This document shows positions 9,421-18,947 of a stretch of 64,000 bases of DNA, piece by piece (positions within the stretch are counted from its first letter, which is position 1; each line of letters begins with the position of its first letter). Source of the DNA: Roseateles_C aquae (GTDB lineage: Bacteria; Pseudomonadota; Gammaproteobacteria; Burkholderiales; Burkholderiaceae_C); assembly GCF_032337115.1 (NCBI RefSeq), contig NZ_JAVXZY010000012.1, forward strand, positions 108,378 through 172,377, written 5' to 3'. The position numbers and the translations under genes were made by a program. A model generated the notes under the pieces. That model searched no databases, was not told the DNA's origin, and saw only the letters and a program-made list of their open reading frames with translations.

Positions 9421-11819
9421 GCGGCGAGCAAGGCCGTCGCCGCCGCCGCCGGCAGCGGGCGGCCGAGGTAATAGCCTTGCAACTGCGTGCAGCCCAAGGC
9501 CTCCAGTGCGCTGGCCTGCTCTTCGGTCTCAACGCCCTCGGCCACGATTTCCAGGCCCAGCGACTGGCCCAGCGCACAGGTGGCGCGCAGCACTGCGGCG
9601 GCGTCGGGCCGCGGCAAGGGCTCGACCATGCTGCGGTCTATCTTCATCGTGCTGATCGGCAGCTTGCGCAGCATGGTCAGCGAGGACTGGCCGGTACCGA
9701 AGTCGTCCAGTGAGCACAGCACGCCGGCCTCGTGCAGCAGCCGCAGCTGCGGCAGCACACGATCGAGCTGGCCGATGGCAGCGGACTCGGTGATCTCAAC
9801 CTCGACGGCGGAATGGGGCAGCCTCGCCTCATCCAGCGAGCGCAGCAACCGGGCGGCGAAGTCGACATCTTCGAACTGCAAGGGCGAGACGTTGACGGCC
9901 ACCGTTGGCAGCTCACCGAACTGGCGCTGCCAGTCGCACAGCTGCCCGATCGCGATGGCCAGGATCAGTTCGCCCAGCCGCTTGATCTGACCGGTGCGCT
10001 CGGCCGCCGGCACAAAGTCCATCGGGCTGATTCTTGTGCCATCGGGCCGCTGCCAGCGCACCAGCGCCTCGAAGCCGCAGAGCCGGCGTGCCCCGGCGCT
10101 GAACTTGGGCTGGTAGTCGAGCACGAACTCGCCGGCGGCTATCGCCTGAGCCAGCGACTGCTCGGCCTGCAGCCTCGCCTCGGCAGCACGGTTCATGCCG
10201 CGGTCGTAGAACACCGAGGCATTGCCGGCGATCTGCTTGGCGCGGTGCATGGCGGCGTCGGCGGCGCGCAGCAGCGCGGTGCCGTCGCGGCCGTCCTGCG
10301 GATAGAGCGCCACGCCGGCGGACAAATGCACCAGCAGCTCATGGCCCTCGACCCGCAGCGGCGTGCCCATCAGCGCCAGCATGTGCTCGACCTCGGCCTG
10401 CGCATCCTCTGGAGTAGCCACCTGTTCGATCAGCAGCAGGAATTGATCTTCGCCCAGTCTGGCCAGCTGGGTGCCGGGGGTCAGGCCTTGCCGCAGGCGC
10501 TGCGCAATCGCCTGCAGCAGCGCATCGCCGACCTGATGGCCCAGCGTCTCGTTGACCAGCTGAAAGCGGTCGACATCGGCCGAGATCAGCGCAAACGGCT
10601 GGCCGCGGGCGCTCAGCCGCTGCAGCTGCTCGACCGCATGGTTGCGGTTTGGCAGATCGGTCAGCTCGTCGTGCAGGGCCTGGCGGCGCAAGGCCTCCAG
10701 CGCCGTTTGCCGCGCCGTGTCGTCGATCATCACCAGCAGCTCGGCCGGCTTGCCGTCCCAGTCGATATGGCTGGACAGGCTGCGCAGGAACAGGCGCCGC
10801 CCGTCATGCGTCTGCCGCAGGCCCTGCCAATCAATCCTGGCGTCGGGGTCAGCCAGCACGGCGGCGTGGCGGCGCAGCGCCTGCTCGCGATCCTCGGCCT
10901 CGACCAGCTCGGTCACCACATCGGCACGGCGCGCAGCGGCCAGTGTCGGATAGCCAAAGATCTGCAGTGCGGCTGGATTGGCGTAGAGCACGCGGTGCTC
11001 GCGCAGCACCGCCAGGCCCTGCAGCGAATGCTCGGCCAGCCGGGTGAAGCGCTCGGCCTGCTCGGCCGCCTCGCGGTGGGCGCGGGCCACGGCGACGATG
11101 ATCAGCGCCAGGCTCAGCACCGTCTGCACGACCAGGCCGGAGCCATGGGTGATCGGCGAGCGGCTCATCGGGTCGAGCAAGGGCCCGCTGACATGGACCA
11201 TGCCCGAGGCGATGAAGCAGGCGGCCAGCGCCGTTTCGCTGCGCCGGCCGTGCAGGCCAATCCAGGCCGCGCACAGCCAGTTGCCCAGCGCCAGCACGGC
11301 GGCGGCCGCGGCAATGCCCCAACGCATGTCCTGGATGCCGATCAGCGCCGTCGCCAGCGTGACCACCGCCAGCGTGATGCTCCAGAAGCGTGCTGACCAG
11401 GGCCGGCTGCGGTACTGGCTGGCGCCGGCCATGTACAGATACAGCGAGGCCATCACCGCCGCCGAGGCGCCAAAAGCCTGGGCCTTCAGACGCAGGCCGG
11501 CCATGTTCGGCTCGGCCATTCCCAAGCCCAGCGCCAGGCCCACGCCCAGCAGCAAGGCGCTCCAACCCCACAGCCGCACATAGCCGTAGCGGCGGTCGAT
11601 ATGCCAGAGCACCAGCAGCGTGGCGCCCATCAGCACTTGCAGGCAGGAACTGATCAGAACCAGATGACTCATCCGGGATCCTTGCCGCCATGACAGCCGC
11701 GGCATCGGGCCATCCTAGCCGAGGCGACCGGTCCAGGGCCAGGCTTTCCCCCGGGAGCGGGAGCCGCTTTGCTGGGACAATGACGGCTTTGTTGCCTTTT
11801 GCACCCACAGCTGCACACC

Positions 11820-13145
11820 ATGACCCAGCGCGTTCTGACCGGCATCACCACCACCGGTATCCTGCACCTCGGCAATTACGTCGGCGCCCTGCGCCCGGCC
11901 ATCGCGGCCAGCCGCGAGGCGGGCGTCGAGAGCTTTTTCTTCATGGCCGACTATCACGCGCTGATCAAGTGCGATGAGCCCGAGCGCATCGAGCGCTCGC
12001 GCCTGCAGATCGCCGCCACCTGGCTGGCCGCCGGGCTGGACACCGAGCGCGTGGTCTTCTACCGCCAGAGCGATATCCCCGAGATTCCCGAGCTGACCTG
12101 GCTGCTGACCTGCGTGACCAGCAAGGGCCAGATGAACCGTGCCCATGCCTACAAGGGCGCGGTCGACGCCAATCTGGCTGCCGGCGAGGACGCCGATGCC
12201 GGCATCACCATGGGCCTGTACAGCTACCCCATCCTGATGGCGGCCGACATCCTGATGTTCAACGCCCACCGCGTGCCGGTCGGCAAGGATCAGGTTCAGC
12301 ACATCGAGATGTGCCGCGACGTGGCCCAGCGCTTCAACCATCTGTTCGGCCGCGGCAGCGGGTTCTTTGTGCTGCCCGAGGCCCAGGTCGACGCCGAGAT
12401 GGAGCTGCTGCCGGGCCTGGACGGCCGCAAGATGAGCAAGAGCTATGACAACGTCATCCCCTTGTTCGAAGGCGGCGCACGCGCGCTGAAGGACGCCATC
12501 GCCCGCATCGTCACCGATTCGCGCCTGCCCGGCGAGCCCAAGGAGACCGAAGGCTCGCACCTGGTCAGCATCTACGACGCCTTTGCCACGCCGGCCCAGC
12601 GCGAGGCCTTCCGCGCCGAGCTGCGCGCCGGCCTGGCCTGGGGCGAGGCCAAGCAGCGCCTGTTCGAGCTGATCGACGCCGAGATCGGCCCGATGCGCGA
12701 GCGCTACGACTCGCTGATGGCCAATCCCGAGCGCATTGAAGAGATCCTGCAGCAGGGTGCGACCAAGGCCCGCGCCATCGCCGCGCCCTTGCTGGCACAG
12801 CTGCGCGAGGCCGTCGGCCTGCGCCGCTTCCAGCCGCTCAAGGCCGCCGTGCAGGAGGCCAAGCTGAAGGCGGCGCTGCCGGTGTTCAAGCAATACCGCG
12901 AGGCCGATGGCAAGTTCTACTTCAAGCTCAACAGCGCCGAGGGTCAGGTCTTGCTGCAAAGCCAGGGCCTGGAGCAGGGCCGTGAGGCTGGCCAGTGGGT
13001 GGTGCGGCTGAAGCGCGAGCCGGCCGCGCTGGCTGAGGCACCGGTGCAGCTGGGCGAGGGCGTCAGCGCGGCCGCTGTGGCCGAGGCGCTGTCCGCGCTG
13101 GCGGCGGCCGAGCTGGCCGCGGAAGCAGCCAAACAAAAGGCCTGA
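11820..13145 (+). CDS. trpS: Tryptophanyl-tRNA synthetase with C-terminal extension
   Basis: A 441-residue class I synthetase that charges tRNA-Trp. The HIGH-like motif is in 'TTTGILHLGNYVG' and the KMSKS motif in 'GRKMSKSYDN'. The tryptophan-binding and insertion segments 'ITMGLYSYPILMAADILMF' and 'VPVGKDQVQHIE' are canonical. It is longer than the usual ~330-residue enzyme. After about residue 345 it carries a ~95-residue extension with 'DGKFYFKLNSAEGQVLLQSQG', which resembles a DUF1508/YegP-like repeat, then an Ala-rich tail. The start is the ATG at 11820; seven in-frame codons upstream are not conserved-looking. The kinase gene begins 13 bp after its stop, suggesting one transcript. Confidence 0.95.
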   Translation: MTQRVLTGITTTGILHLGNYVGALRPAIAASREAGVESFFFMADYHALIKCDEPERIERSRLQIAATWLAAGLDTERVVFYRQSDIPEIPELTWLLTCVTSKGQMNRAHAYKGAVDANLAAGEDADAGITMGLYSYPILMAADILMFNAHRVPVGKDQVQHIEMCRDVAQRFNHLFGRGSGFFVLPEAQVDAEMELLPGLDGRKMSKSYDNVIPLFEGGARALKDAIARIVTDSRLPGEPKETEGSHLVSIYDAFATPAQREAFRAELRAGLAWGEAKQRLFELIDAEIGPMRERYDSLMANPERIEEILQQGATKARAIAAPLLAQLREAVGLRRFQPLKAAVQEAKLKAALPVFKQYREADGKFYFKLNSAEGQVLLQSQGLEQGREAGQWVVRLKREPAALAEAPVQLGEGVSAAAVAEALSALAAAELAAEAAKQKA

Positions 13146-13158
13146 TCCCGCGCCGCCC

Positions 13159-15699
13159 ATGAGCGCCGCCGAGCCGCTGCCCGACGAGGCGCCGCGCATC
13201 CAGGGCGGCGATCGCCTCGGCGCCTGGCGGGTGCAGCGCCGCATCGGCATGGGCGCGATGGGCGAGGTCTGGCTGGCCCGCCGCGACGACGGCCTCTACG
13301 AATCCGAGGCCGCGATCAAGCTGCTGCGGGCCGATGTCAGCGGCCCCGGCCTGGGGGCCCGCTTTGCCCGTGAGCGGGCGTTGCTGGGGCGGCTCCACCA
13401 CCCCGGTATTGCCCGGCTGCTGGATGCCGGTCACGCCGAGGGCCAGGCCTATCTGGTGTTGGAGTTCATTGCCGGGCAGACGCTCAGTGCCCATGTGGCG
13501 CGCCGCCATCTGCCTGTGGCCGAGCGGGTGCAGCTGCTGATCGGCATCGGCCAGGCGGTCGAATACGCCCATGGCCAGCTGATCGTCCATCGAGATCTGA
13601 AGCCGGGCAATGTGATCGTCAGCGAGGCCGGCCAGCCCAAGCTGCTGGACTTCGGCATCGCCGCCATGCTGGAAGATGAGGAAGCCGGCGACAGCGCGCT
13701 GACCCGCGTTGCCGGCCGCCGCCTGACACCGGCCTACGCGGCGCCGGAGCAGATCCTCGGCGCACCGCTGGGCGTGGCCGCCGATGTCTATGCGCTGGGC
13801 GTGATGCTGTACGAGCTGCTCAGCGGCGAGCTGCCGTTTCGGCCCGAGCACGACACCCGCCAGGCGCTCGAACATGCGGTGCTGCACACCGAGCCGCGGC
13901 GCTTTGCCGAGCTGATCGCCGCCGGCCAGGCCCGCGCCGGTGGCCCCGGCCTGCCGCCCGATGCGCGGCTGGCGCTTGGCGACCTGGAGGCCATCTGTGC
14001 CAAGGCGCTGCGCAAGACGCCGGCCGAGCGCTACGCCAGCGTGCGCGCCTTGATCGACGATTTGCAGTGCTGGCTGGATCACCGCCCGGTCAGCGCGCGG
14101 CGCGAGGAATGGCGCTACCGGGCCAGGCTCTGGCTGCGCCGCAACCGGGTGGCGGCGCTGGCGGCCAGCGGTGTGCTGCTGGCGCTCAGCGCCGGCCTGG
14201 CCGTCAGCCTGTGGCAACGCCAGCGCGCCGAGCACGAGGCCGAGATCGCCGCCCAGGCCACCGACTATCTGGGTGAGCTGCTCGCCTCGGCCGACCCCAA
14301 CACCCATGGCGGCAAGCCGCCGACGGTGCTGGACCTGCTGGAACGCAGCCGCGCCGAGCTCGATCAGCGCTTCGCCAGCCAGCCCGAGCTGCAGCTGCGC
14401 CTCTACAGCGTGCTGACCGACACCTACCGCTCGCTGCACCGTTTCGACATTGCGCTGGGCCTGGGCGAGCGTGCGCTGGCGCTGGCCCGCTCGCTATGGG
14501 GCGAGCGCGACCCGCGCAGCATCGAGGCAGCGATGGACCTGGCCAAGGCCTACACCGCGCAGAACAACCCCACCCGGGTGGTGGCGCTGGCCGAGCCGCT
14601 GCAGGAGCGGGTGCGCCAGCTCTATGGCCCGAGCTCGGACCAGTACAGCGAGATGATCCATGTGCTGCTGCCCGCCTATGCCCGGCTGGGCCGCTTTGCC
14701 GAGGCTGAAGCCCTGGTGCAGCCGGGCCGGGCGATCGACGAGGCGCTGTTCGGCAAGCAGGACTTTCGCTCGCTCTACTTTTCCAACTACGTGCATGGCC
14801 TGCGTGTGGCCCAGGGGCGCTGGCGCGAGGCCGAGGCGCTGCTGGAACAGATTCGCCCAGGCTGGCAGACCCCGCAGGCCGAGGCCGAGTACGCCACCTA
14901 TGTGCTGACGCTGCGGCGCAATCTGCTGGTGGTGCAGATGCGCCGTTTGAAAGACGCCGATCTGGAGGGCCAGGCCCGTGCACTGATGGCCGAGATGGAT
15001 GCCAAGCTCGGCGCCGCCAACGAGATGCGGCCGGCGCTGCAGACCGAGCTGGCGCGCTACCTCGGCGAGCGTGGCGAGTACCGCCGCGCCTGGGCCGAGC
15101 ATGAGGCCATGGACGCTGCCGCGCCGGCCCAGCAGTACGAAACCCGCCGCTTGCCGCGCCAGATCGCCCTGCTGCTGGCCCGCGCGCTGGCCGGCCAGCC
15201 GCTGCAGCTGGCGCCGCAGGCCCTGGCGGCGCAGTTGCAGGCCTCGACGCTGCTGGTCGGCCCCAACCGCGTCGAGCAGTGGCTGCGCCTGGCCCAGCTG
15301 GGCCTTTTGCTGCAGGACGGCGGGCTGGCCGATCAGGCCTTGGCGGCGCTGCAGGCCGAGCCCAGCCTGGCCGGCAATCCGCCGCAACGCAGCCGCTACG
15401 AACAGCTGCTGGGCGAGCGGGCACGCCAACGGGGCGAGCTGGGGCAAGCCCTGACCCTCTTGCACCGCCGCGCCGCCTATTTCGACGGCCTGGGCGAGCC
15501 GCAATACCTGCCGCACTGGCTGGCCCAGCTCGATCTGGCCGCCACCCTGCTGCGCGCCGGCAAGCCCGAGGCCGCGGCGGCGCTGGCCCGCGCCGATGCG
15601 CTGCGCCCGGCCAGCTTGCCGCCAGGCCATCCGCTGGATCAGCTGCGCCAGGCACTGGGCCGGCAGGATTTCACAGCCTCGCTTGACGGTCGGCTCTAA
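13159..15699 (+). CDS. Hanks-type Ser/Thr protein kinase with TPR-like C-terminus
   Basis: An 846-residue membrane kinase. Residues 20-290 form the kinase domain: Gly loop 'IGMGAMGEVW', ATP lysine in 'AAIKLL', catalytic loop 'HRDLKPGN', DFG in 'LLDFGIAAM', and the APE segment in 'AYAAPEQILG'. A basic juxtamembrane stretch is followed by one transmembrane helix (about residues 331-352). The remaining ~490 residues are helical and repeat-like (TPR family), probably periplasmic, and could sense a ligand or partner. The architecture is common in Burkholderiales and Xanthomonadales. Target proteins are unknown. It lies 13 bp behind trpS, with no clear ribosome binding site for the ATG at 13159. 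Confidence 0.9.
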   Translation: MSAAEPLPDEAPRIQGGDRLGAWRVQRRIGMGAMGEVWLARRDDGLYESEAAIKLLRADVSGPGLGARFARERALLGRLHHPGIARLLDAGHAEGQAYLVLEFIAGQTLSAHVARRHLPVAERVQLLIGIGQAVEYAHGQLIVHRDLKPGNVIVSEAGQPKLLDFGIAAMLEDEEAGDSALTRVAGRRLTPAYAAPEQILGAPLGVAADVYALGVMLYELLSGELPFRPEHDTRQALEHAVLHTEPRRFAELIAAGQARAGGPGLPPDARLALGDLEAICAKALRKTPAERYASVRALIDDLQCWLDHRPVSARREEWRYRARLWLRRNRVAALAASGVLLALSAGLAVSLWQRQRAEHEAEIAAQATDYLGELLASADPNTHGGKPPTVLDLLERSRAELDQRFASQPELQLRLYSVLTDTYRSLHRFDIALGLGERALALARSLWGERDPRSIEAAMDLAKAYTAQNNPTRVVALAEPLQERVRQLYGPSSDQYSEMIHVLLPAYARLGRFAEAEALVQPGRAIDEALFGKQDFRSLYFSNYVHGLRVAQGRWREAEALLEQIRPGWQTPQAEAEYATYVLTLRRNLLVVQMRRLKDADLEGQARALMAEMDAKLGAANEMRPALQTELARYLGERGEYRRAWAEHEAMDAAAPAQQYETRRLPRQIALLLARALAGQPLQLAPQALAAQLQASTLLVGPNRVEQWLRLAQLGLLLQDGGLADQALAALQAEPSLAGNPPQRSRYEQLLGERARQRGELGQALTLLHRRAAYFDGLGEPQYLPHWLAQLDLAATLLRAGKPEAAAALARADALRPASLPPGHPLDQLRQALGRQDFTASLDGRL

Positions 15700-15801
15700 A
15701 AGGCTGTTGCTCGCGCGCAAACCCGCTGGTCAGGCCTGGCCTCAGCGGCTAGCCTCTGGCTCAGCATTGCCCACACAAACAGCAGTATTGGAGACAAGAC
15801 A

Positions 15802-17502
15802 ATGGCCGCCATTTCCCCCGACACCCTGGCCCTGCAACGCCTCTACCACTGGGAGCGCACGGCGGCCGATCAGCTGGTGCTGACGCAACCGATGGGCGGT
15901 GGCCAGGTGCAGACCTGGACCTGGGGCCAGGTGGCCGATCAGGTGCGCCGCATGGCCGCGCATCTGCAGCAGATGGGCCAGGCCCAGGGCTGGGGCCCGG
16001 GCGCCAAGGTGGCCATCCTGTCGAAGAACTGTGCCTGGTGGCTGATGAGCGATCTGGCCATCTGGATGGCCGGCTATGTCTCGGTGCCGCTGTACCCGAC
16101 GCTGGCGCCGGAAACCATCCGCCAGATCCTCGAACACAGCGAGGCCCGCGCCTGCTTCATCGGCAAGCTCGATGGCTGGGCCGGCATGAAGCCCGGCGTG
16201 CCGGCCGGCCTGCCCTGCATCAGCTATCCGCTGTCGCCCGACGATGCCCGCAAGGACTACCCCGGCTGGGACGCGATCTGCGCCAAGGTGGCGCCGCTGC
16301 AGGGCCAGCCGCTGCGTGGCGGCGAGGACCTGGCCACACTGATCTACACCTCGGGCACCACCGGCGCACCCAAGGGCGTGATGCACAGCTTTGGCAATTT
16401 CGCCTGGGCGCTGACGGCGGCCATCGGCCGCGTGCCCATGGGACCGGACGACCGCCTGCTGTCCTATCTGCCGCTGGCCCATGTGGTCGAGCGGGTGCTG
16501 GTGGAACATGGCTGGCTGCGCGCCGGCTTCAAGGTCTATTTCGCCGAGACGCTGGACACCTTCACCACCGATCTGCAGCGCGCCCGGCCGACGATCTTCT
16601 TCTCGGTGCCGCGGCTGTGGGTCAAGTTCCAGCAGGGCGTGCAGCACAAGCTGCCGCAGGCCAAGCTGGACAAGCTGCTGGGCATTCCGCTGATCGGCTG
16701 GCTGGTCAAGCGCAAGCTGATGAAGGCGCTGGGCCTGGATCAATGCCGCGTGGCCGCCGGCGGCGCGGCGCCGATGCCGGTGGCGCTGCTGCACTGGTAT
16801 CGCAAGCTGGGGCTGGAGGTCAACGAAGGCTACGGCATGACCGAGAACCTGGCCATCTGCAATATCACCATCCCGGGCAAGGACCAGACCGGCACCGTCG
16901 GCCCGGCCTATGACGGCGTGCAGCTGCGCATCGATCCCAGCAACGGCGAGCTGCTGATGAAGAGCCCGGCGCTGATGCTGGGCTACTACAAGGAGCCGCA
17001 GATGACTGCCGAGGTCATCGATGCCGAAGGCTGGCTGCACACCGGCGACAAGGCCGCCATCGACGGCCAGGGCTGCCTGCGCATCACCGGCCGGGTCAAG
17101 GATCTGTTCAAGACCAGCAAGGGCAAGTACGTCGCCCCGGCGCCCATCGAAGACCGGCTGATGCTGAACAAGGACATCGAGGCCTGCGTCGTCACCGGCG
17201 CCAATCTGGGCCAGCCGGTCGGCATCGTCATGCTCTCGCCTGACGCGGCCGAGCGCAGCGGCTCGGCGGCCGACCGCGAACAGCTGATGGCCCAGCTGAG
17301 CAAGCATCTGGACGACATCAACGAACGCCTTGACCCGCATGAGCAGATGGACTGCCTGGTCGCGGTCAAGACACCCTGGACGGTCGACAACGGCTTCATC
17401 ACGCCGACCTTCAAGGTCAAGCGCAACCGCATCGAAGAGGTCTATGGGCCGCAGCTGGAGGCCTGGGTCGGCTCACGCAAGAAGATCATCTTCGGCGACT
17501 GA
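15802..17502 (+). CDS. Long-chain acyl-CoA synthetase (AMP-binding)
   Basis: A 566-residue ANL-superfamily ligase that activates a fatty acid via an acyl-adenylate to acyl-CoA. Motifs: P-loop 'YTSGTTGAPKG', 'YLPLAHVVER', the 'GYGMTE' adenylate motif, 'WLHTGDKA' and 'ITGRVKDLFKTSKGKYVAP'. The last matches the long-chain FAA/ACSL-type group ('K-T-S-x-G-K-Y-V-A-P') rather than acetyl-CoA synthetases. GGAG eight bases before the ATG supports the start. It stands alone and follows the kinase gene by about 100 bp, possibly with its own promoter. Chain-length preference cannot be read from sequence. Confidence 0.92.
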   Translation: MAAISPDTLALQRLYHWERTAADQLVLTQPMGGGQVQTWTWGQVADQVRRMAAHLQQMGQAQGWGPGAKVAILSKNCAWWLMSDLAIWMAGYVSVPLYPTLAPETIRQILEHSEARACFIGKLDGWAGMKPGVPAGLPCISYPLSPDDARKDYPGWDAICAKVAPLQGQPLRGGEDLATLIYTSGTTGAPKGVMHSFGNFAWALTAAIGRVPMGPDDRLLSYLPLAHVVERVLVEHGWLRAGFKVYFAETLDTFTTDLQRARPTIFFSVPRLWVKFQQGVQHKLPQAKLDKLLGIPLIGWLVKRKLMKALGLDQCRVAAGGAAPMPVALLHWYRKLGLEVNEGYGMTENLAICNITIPGKDQTGTVGPAYDGVQLRIDPSNGELLMKSPALMLGYYKEPQMTAEVIDAEGWLHTGDKAAIDGQGCLRITGRVKDLFKTSKGKYVAPAPIEDRLMLNKDIEACVVTGANLGQPVGIVMLSPDAAERSGSAADREQLMAQLSKHLDDINERLDPHEQMDCLVAVKTPWTVDNGFITPTFKVKRNRIEEVYGPQLEAWVGSRKKIIFGD

Positions 17503-17571
17503 GCTTCTTCCCTCGCCGCGGCAGGCTGCCGCACAATCGGCGCGGGCCGCCGCAGCGGCCGGGAGTCTGGC

Positions 17572-18075
17572 ATGCAGCAGCTGATGGATCGCGTCTTGCA
17601 ACCCCTTGCCCTTGCGCTGGCCGGCATGTTGCTGGCCCTGGCGGCACCCAGCCTGGCGGCAAGTTCGGCCGAGGGCCGCGCCGCGGCGGCTGCGGCCGCC
17701 AAGCTGGCACCCGGCGTGCGCTGGCAGGCCGACAGCCTGCTGCGTGCCGACATCGACTGCGATGGCCACGACGACCTGATCCTGCTCGGCAAGGGCCAGG
17801 ACGAGCTGGTGCTGCTGATCCTGCCCGACCACTGGCACAAGAAGCCGCTGTGGTGGCGTCAGCCCTGGCGCGATATTGCTCTGGCCGATCTGCAGCTGAG
17901 CGTGGAGCCGCTGGATGTGAGCGACAGGGAATTCGCCAATATGCAGGGCTTTGTGCCCGAGGGCTATCGCCGCTCAAGCAGCTGCCGGGGCCTGCTGCTG
18001 AACCAAGGCGAGATCGACCCGCTGCACTTCTACTGGAACCATCAGCGCGGCCAGCTGAGCTTCTGGTCGCTGTGA
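17572..18075 (+). CDS. Secreted hypothetical protein
   Basis: A 167-residue protein not recognised. Residues 1-30 are a signal peptide ending in Ala-Ala-Pro-Ser-Leu-Ala-Ala. The mature part contains an acidic 'DIDCDGHDDLILLG' segment resembling an FG-GAP/VCBS or EF-hand-like Ca2+-binding loop, then Trp-rich sequence ('HWHKKPLWWRQPW'). Two cysteines (DIDCDG and SSSCRG) could form a disulfide. GGGAG at 17561-17565 with good spacing supports the ATG at 17572. It follows the acyl-CoA ligase by 69 bp on the same strand. Confidence 0.8.
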   Translation: MQQLMDRVLQPLALALAGMLLALAAPSLAASSAEGRAAAAAAAKLAPGVRWQADSLLRADIDCDGHDDLILLGKGQDELVLLILPDHWHKKPLWWRQPWRDIALADLQLSVEPLDVSDREFANMQGFVPEGYRRSSSCRGLLLNQGEIDPLHFYWNHQRGQLSFWSL

Positions 18076-18130
18076 GCGAGTGCCGGCCTGCCCAGGCAGC
18101 GGTCGGCACAAAGTCGTGGCCATGGAACAC

Positions 18131-18210
18131 GCCACAGAGCCACGGAGTCACAGAGGAAACACAGAGGAAACACAGAGAAAATTCACTTTGAATTTCTCTG
18201 TGTCTCTGTG
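18131..18210. repeat. CACAGAG repeat and hairpin
   Basis: The heptamer CACAGAG recurs four times at short spacing (about 18133-18178). It is followed by a long stem: CACAGAG-AAA-CACAGAGAAAATTC (about 18160-18184) pairs with GAATTTCTCTGTGTCTCTGTG (18190-18210) around a CACTTT-type loop. The stretch is AT-richer than its surroundings and lies between two same-strand genes. It resembles a dispersed intergenic repeat type; it has no T-run and is not a typical terminator. Confidence 0.7.
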
Positions 18211-18279
18211 CTCTGCTTCCAGCCGACCGTTTCGCACGGCTTACAGTCGCTCACCCTTGGCCTGCAAAAGTACCCGACC

Positions 18280-18945
18280 ATGACCGACGCGAAGCGCCAG
18301 CAATGGCTCAAGCTGATCCCCGAACTCGTCGTCAACTTCGTGCTGCCCTGGGTGGCCTACAAGCTCGCGCTGCCGAAGTGGGGCGAGGTCGATGCGCTGC
18401 TGGCCTCGGCGCTGCCGCCGCTGCTGTGGAGCGTGGTCGAGCTGATCCGCTTCCGGCGCATCGATGCGCTGAGCCTGATCGTCATTGCCGGCATCGTGCT
18501 CTCGCTGGCCGGCCTGGCAATGGGTGGTGATACCCGGGTGCTGTTGATGCGCGAATCGCTGGTCTCGGGCTTGCTGGGCCTGGCCTTCCTCGTCTCGCTG
18601 CTGTTCCCGCGGCCGCTGATCTACCACCTGGCGCGGGCCACGGTGGCGCGGCAATCGGCCGAGGCGCTGGCGGCTTTCGAGGCCAATCTCGATCAGCCGC
18701 CGGTGCGCCGCGGGCTGTTCACGATGACGCTGATCTGGGGCGGCGGGCTGACGTTTGAAATGATCATTCGCGCGGCGCTGGCCTGGAGCTGGCCGACCGA
18801 GCGCTTTCTGCTCGTCTCGCCCTTCATCAGCTACGGGCTGATGGGCCTGCTGGTGCTGCTGACGCTGTGGCAGCGCCGCCGCATACAGGCCGAGATGGCG
18901 CCGCCGCTGCAGGCGCAGTCTGCCGCAGCGGCCCCCCAGGGCTGA
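18280..18945 (+). CDS. VC0807-like integral membrane protein
   Basis: A 221-residue inner-membrane protein with about six hydrophobic helices. Its features ('ELVVNFVLPWVAYKLA' at the start, 'LPPLLWSVVELIRFRRIDALS', 'VSLLFPRPLIYHLARA', 'FVSPFISYG'-like end) resemble the VC0807 family of unknown function. The start is the ATG at 18280; upstream in-frame sequence lies in the repeat. Its stop is 2 bp from the convergent persulfide dioxygenase stop. Confidence 0.78.
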   Translation: MTDAKRQQWLKLIPELVVNFVLPWVAYKLALPKWGEVDALLASALPPLLWSVVELIRFRRIDALSLIVIAGIVLSLAGLAMGGDTRVLLMRESLVSGLLGLAFLVSLLFPRPLIYHLARATVARQSAEALAAFEANLDQPPVRRGLFTMTLIWGGGLTFEMIIRAALAWSWPTERFLLVSPFISYGLMGLLVLLTLWQRRRIQAEMAPPLQAQSAAAAPQG

Positions 18946-18947
18946 GC

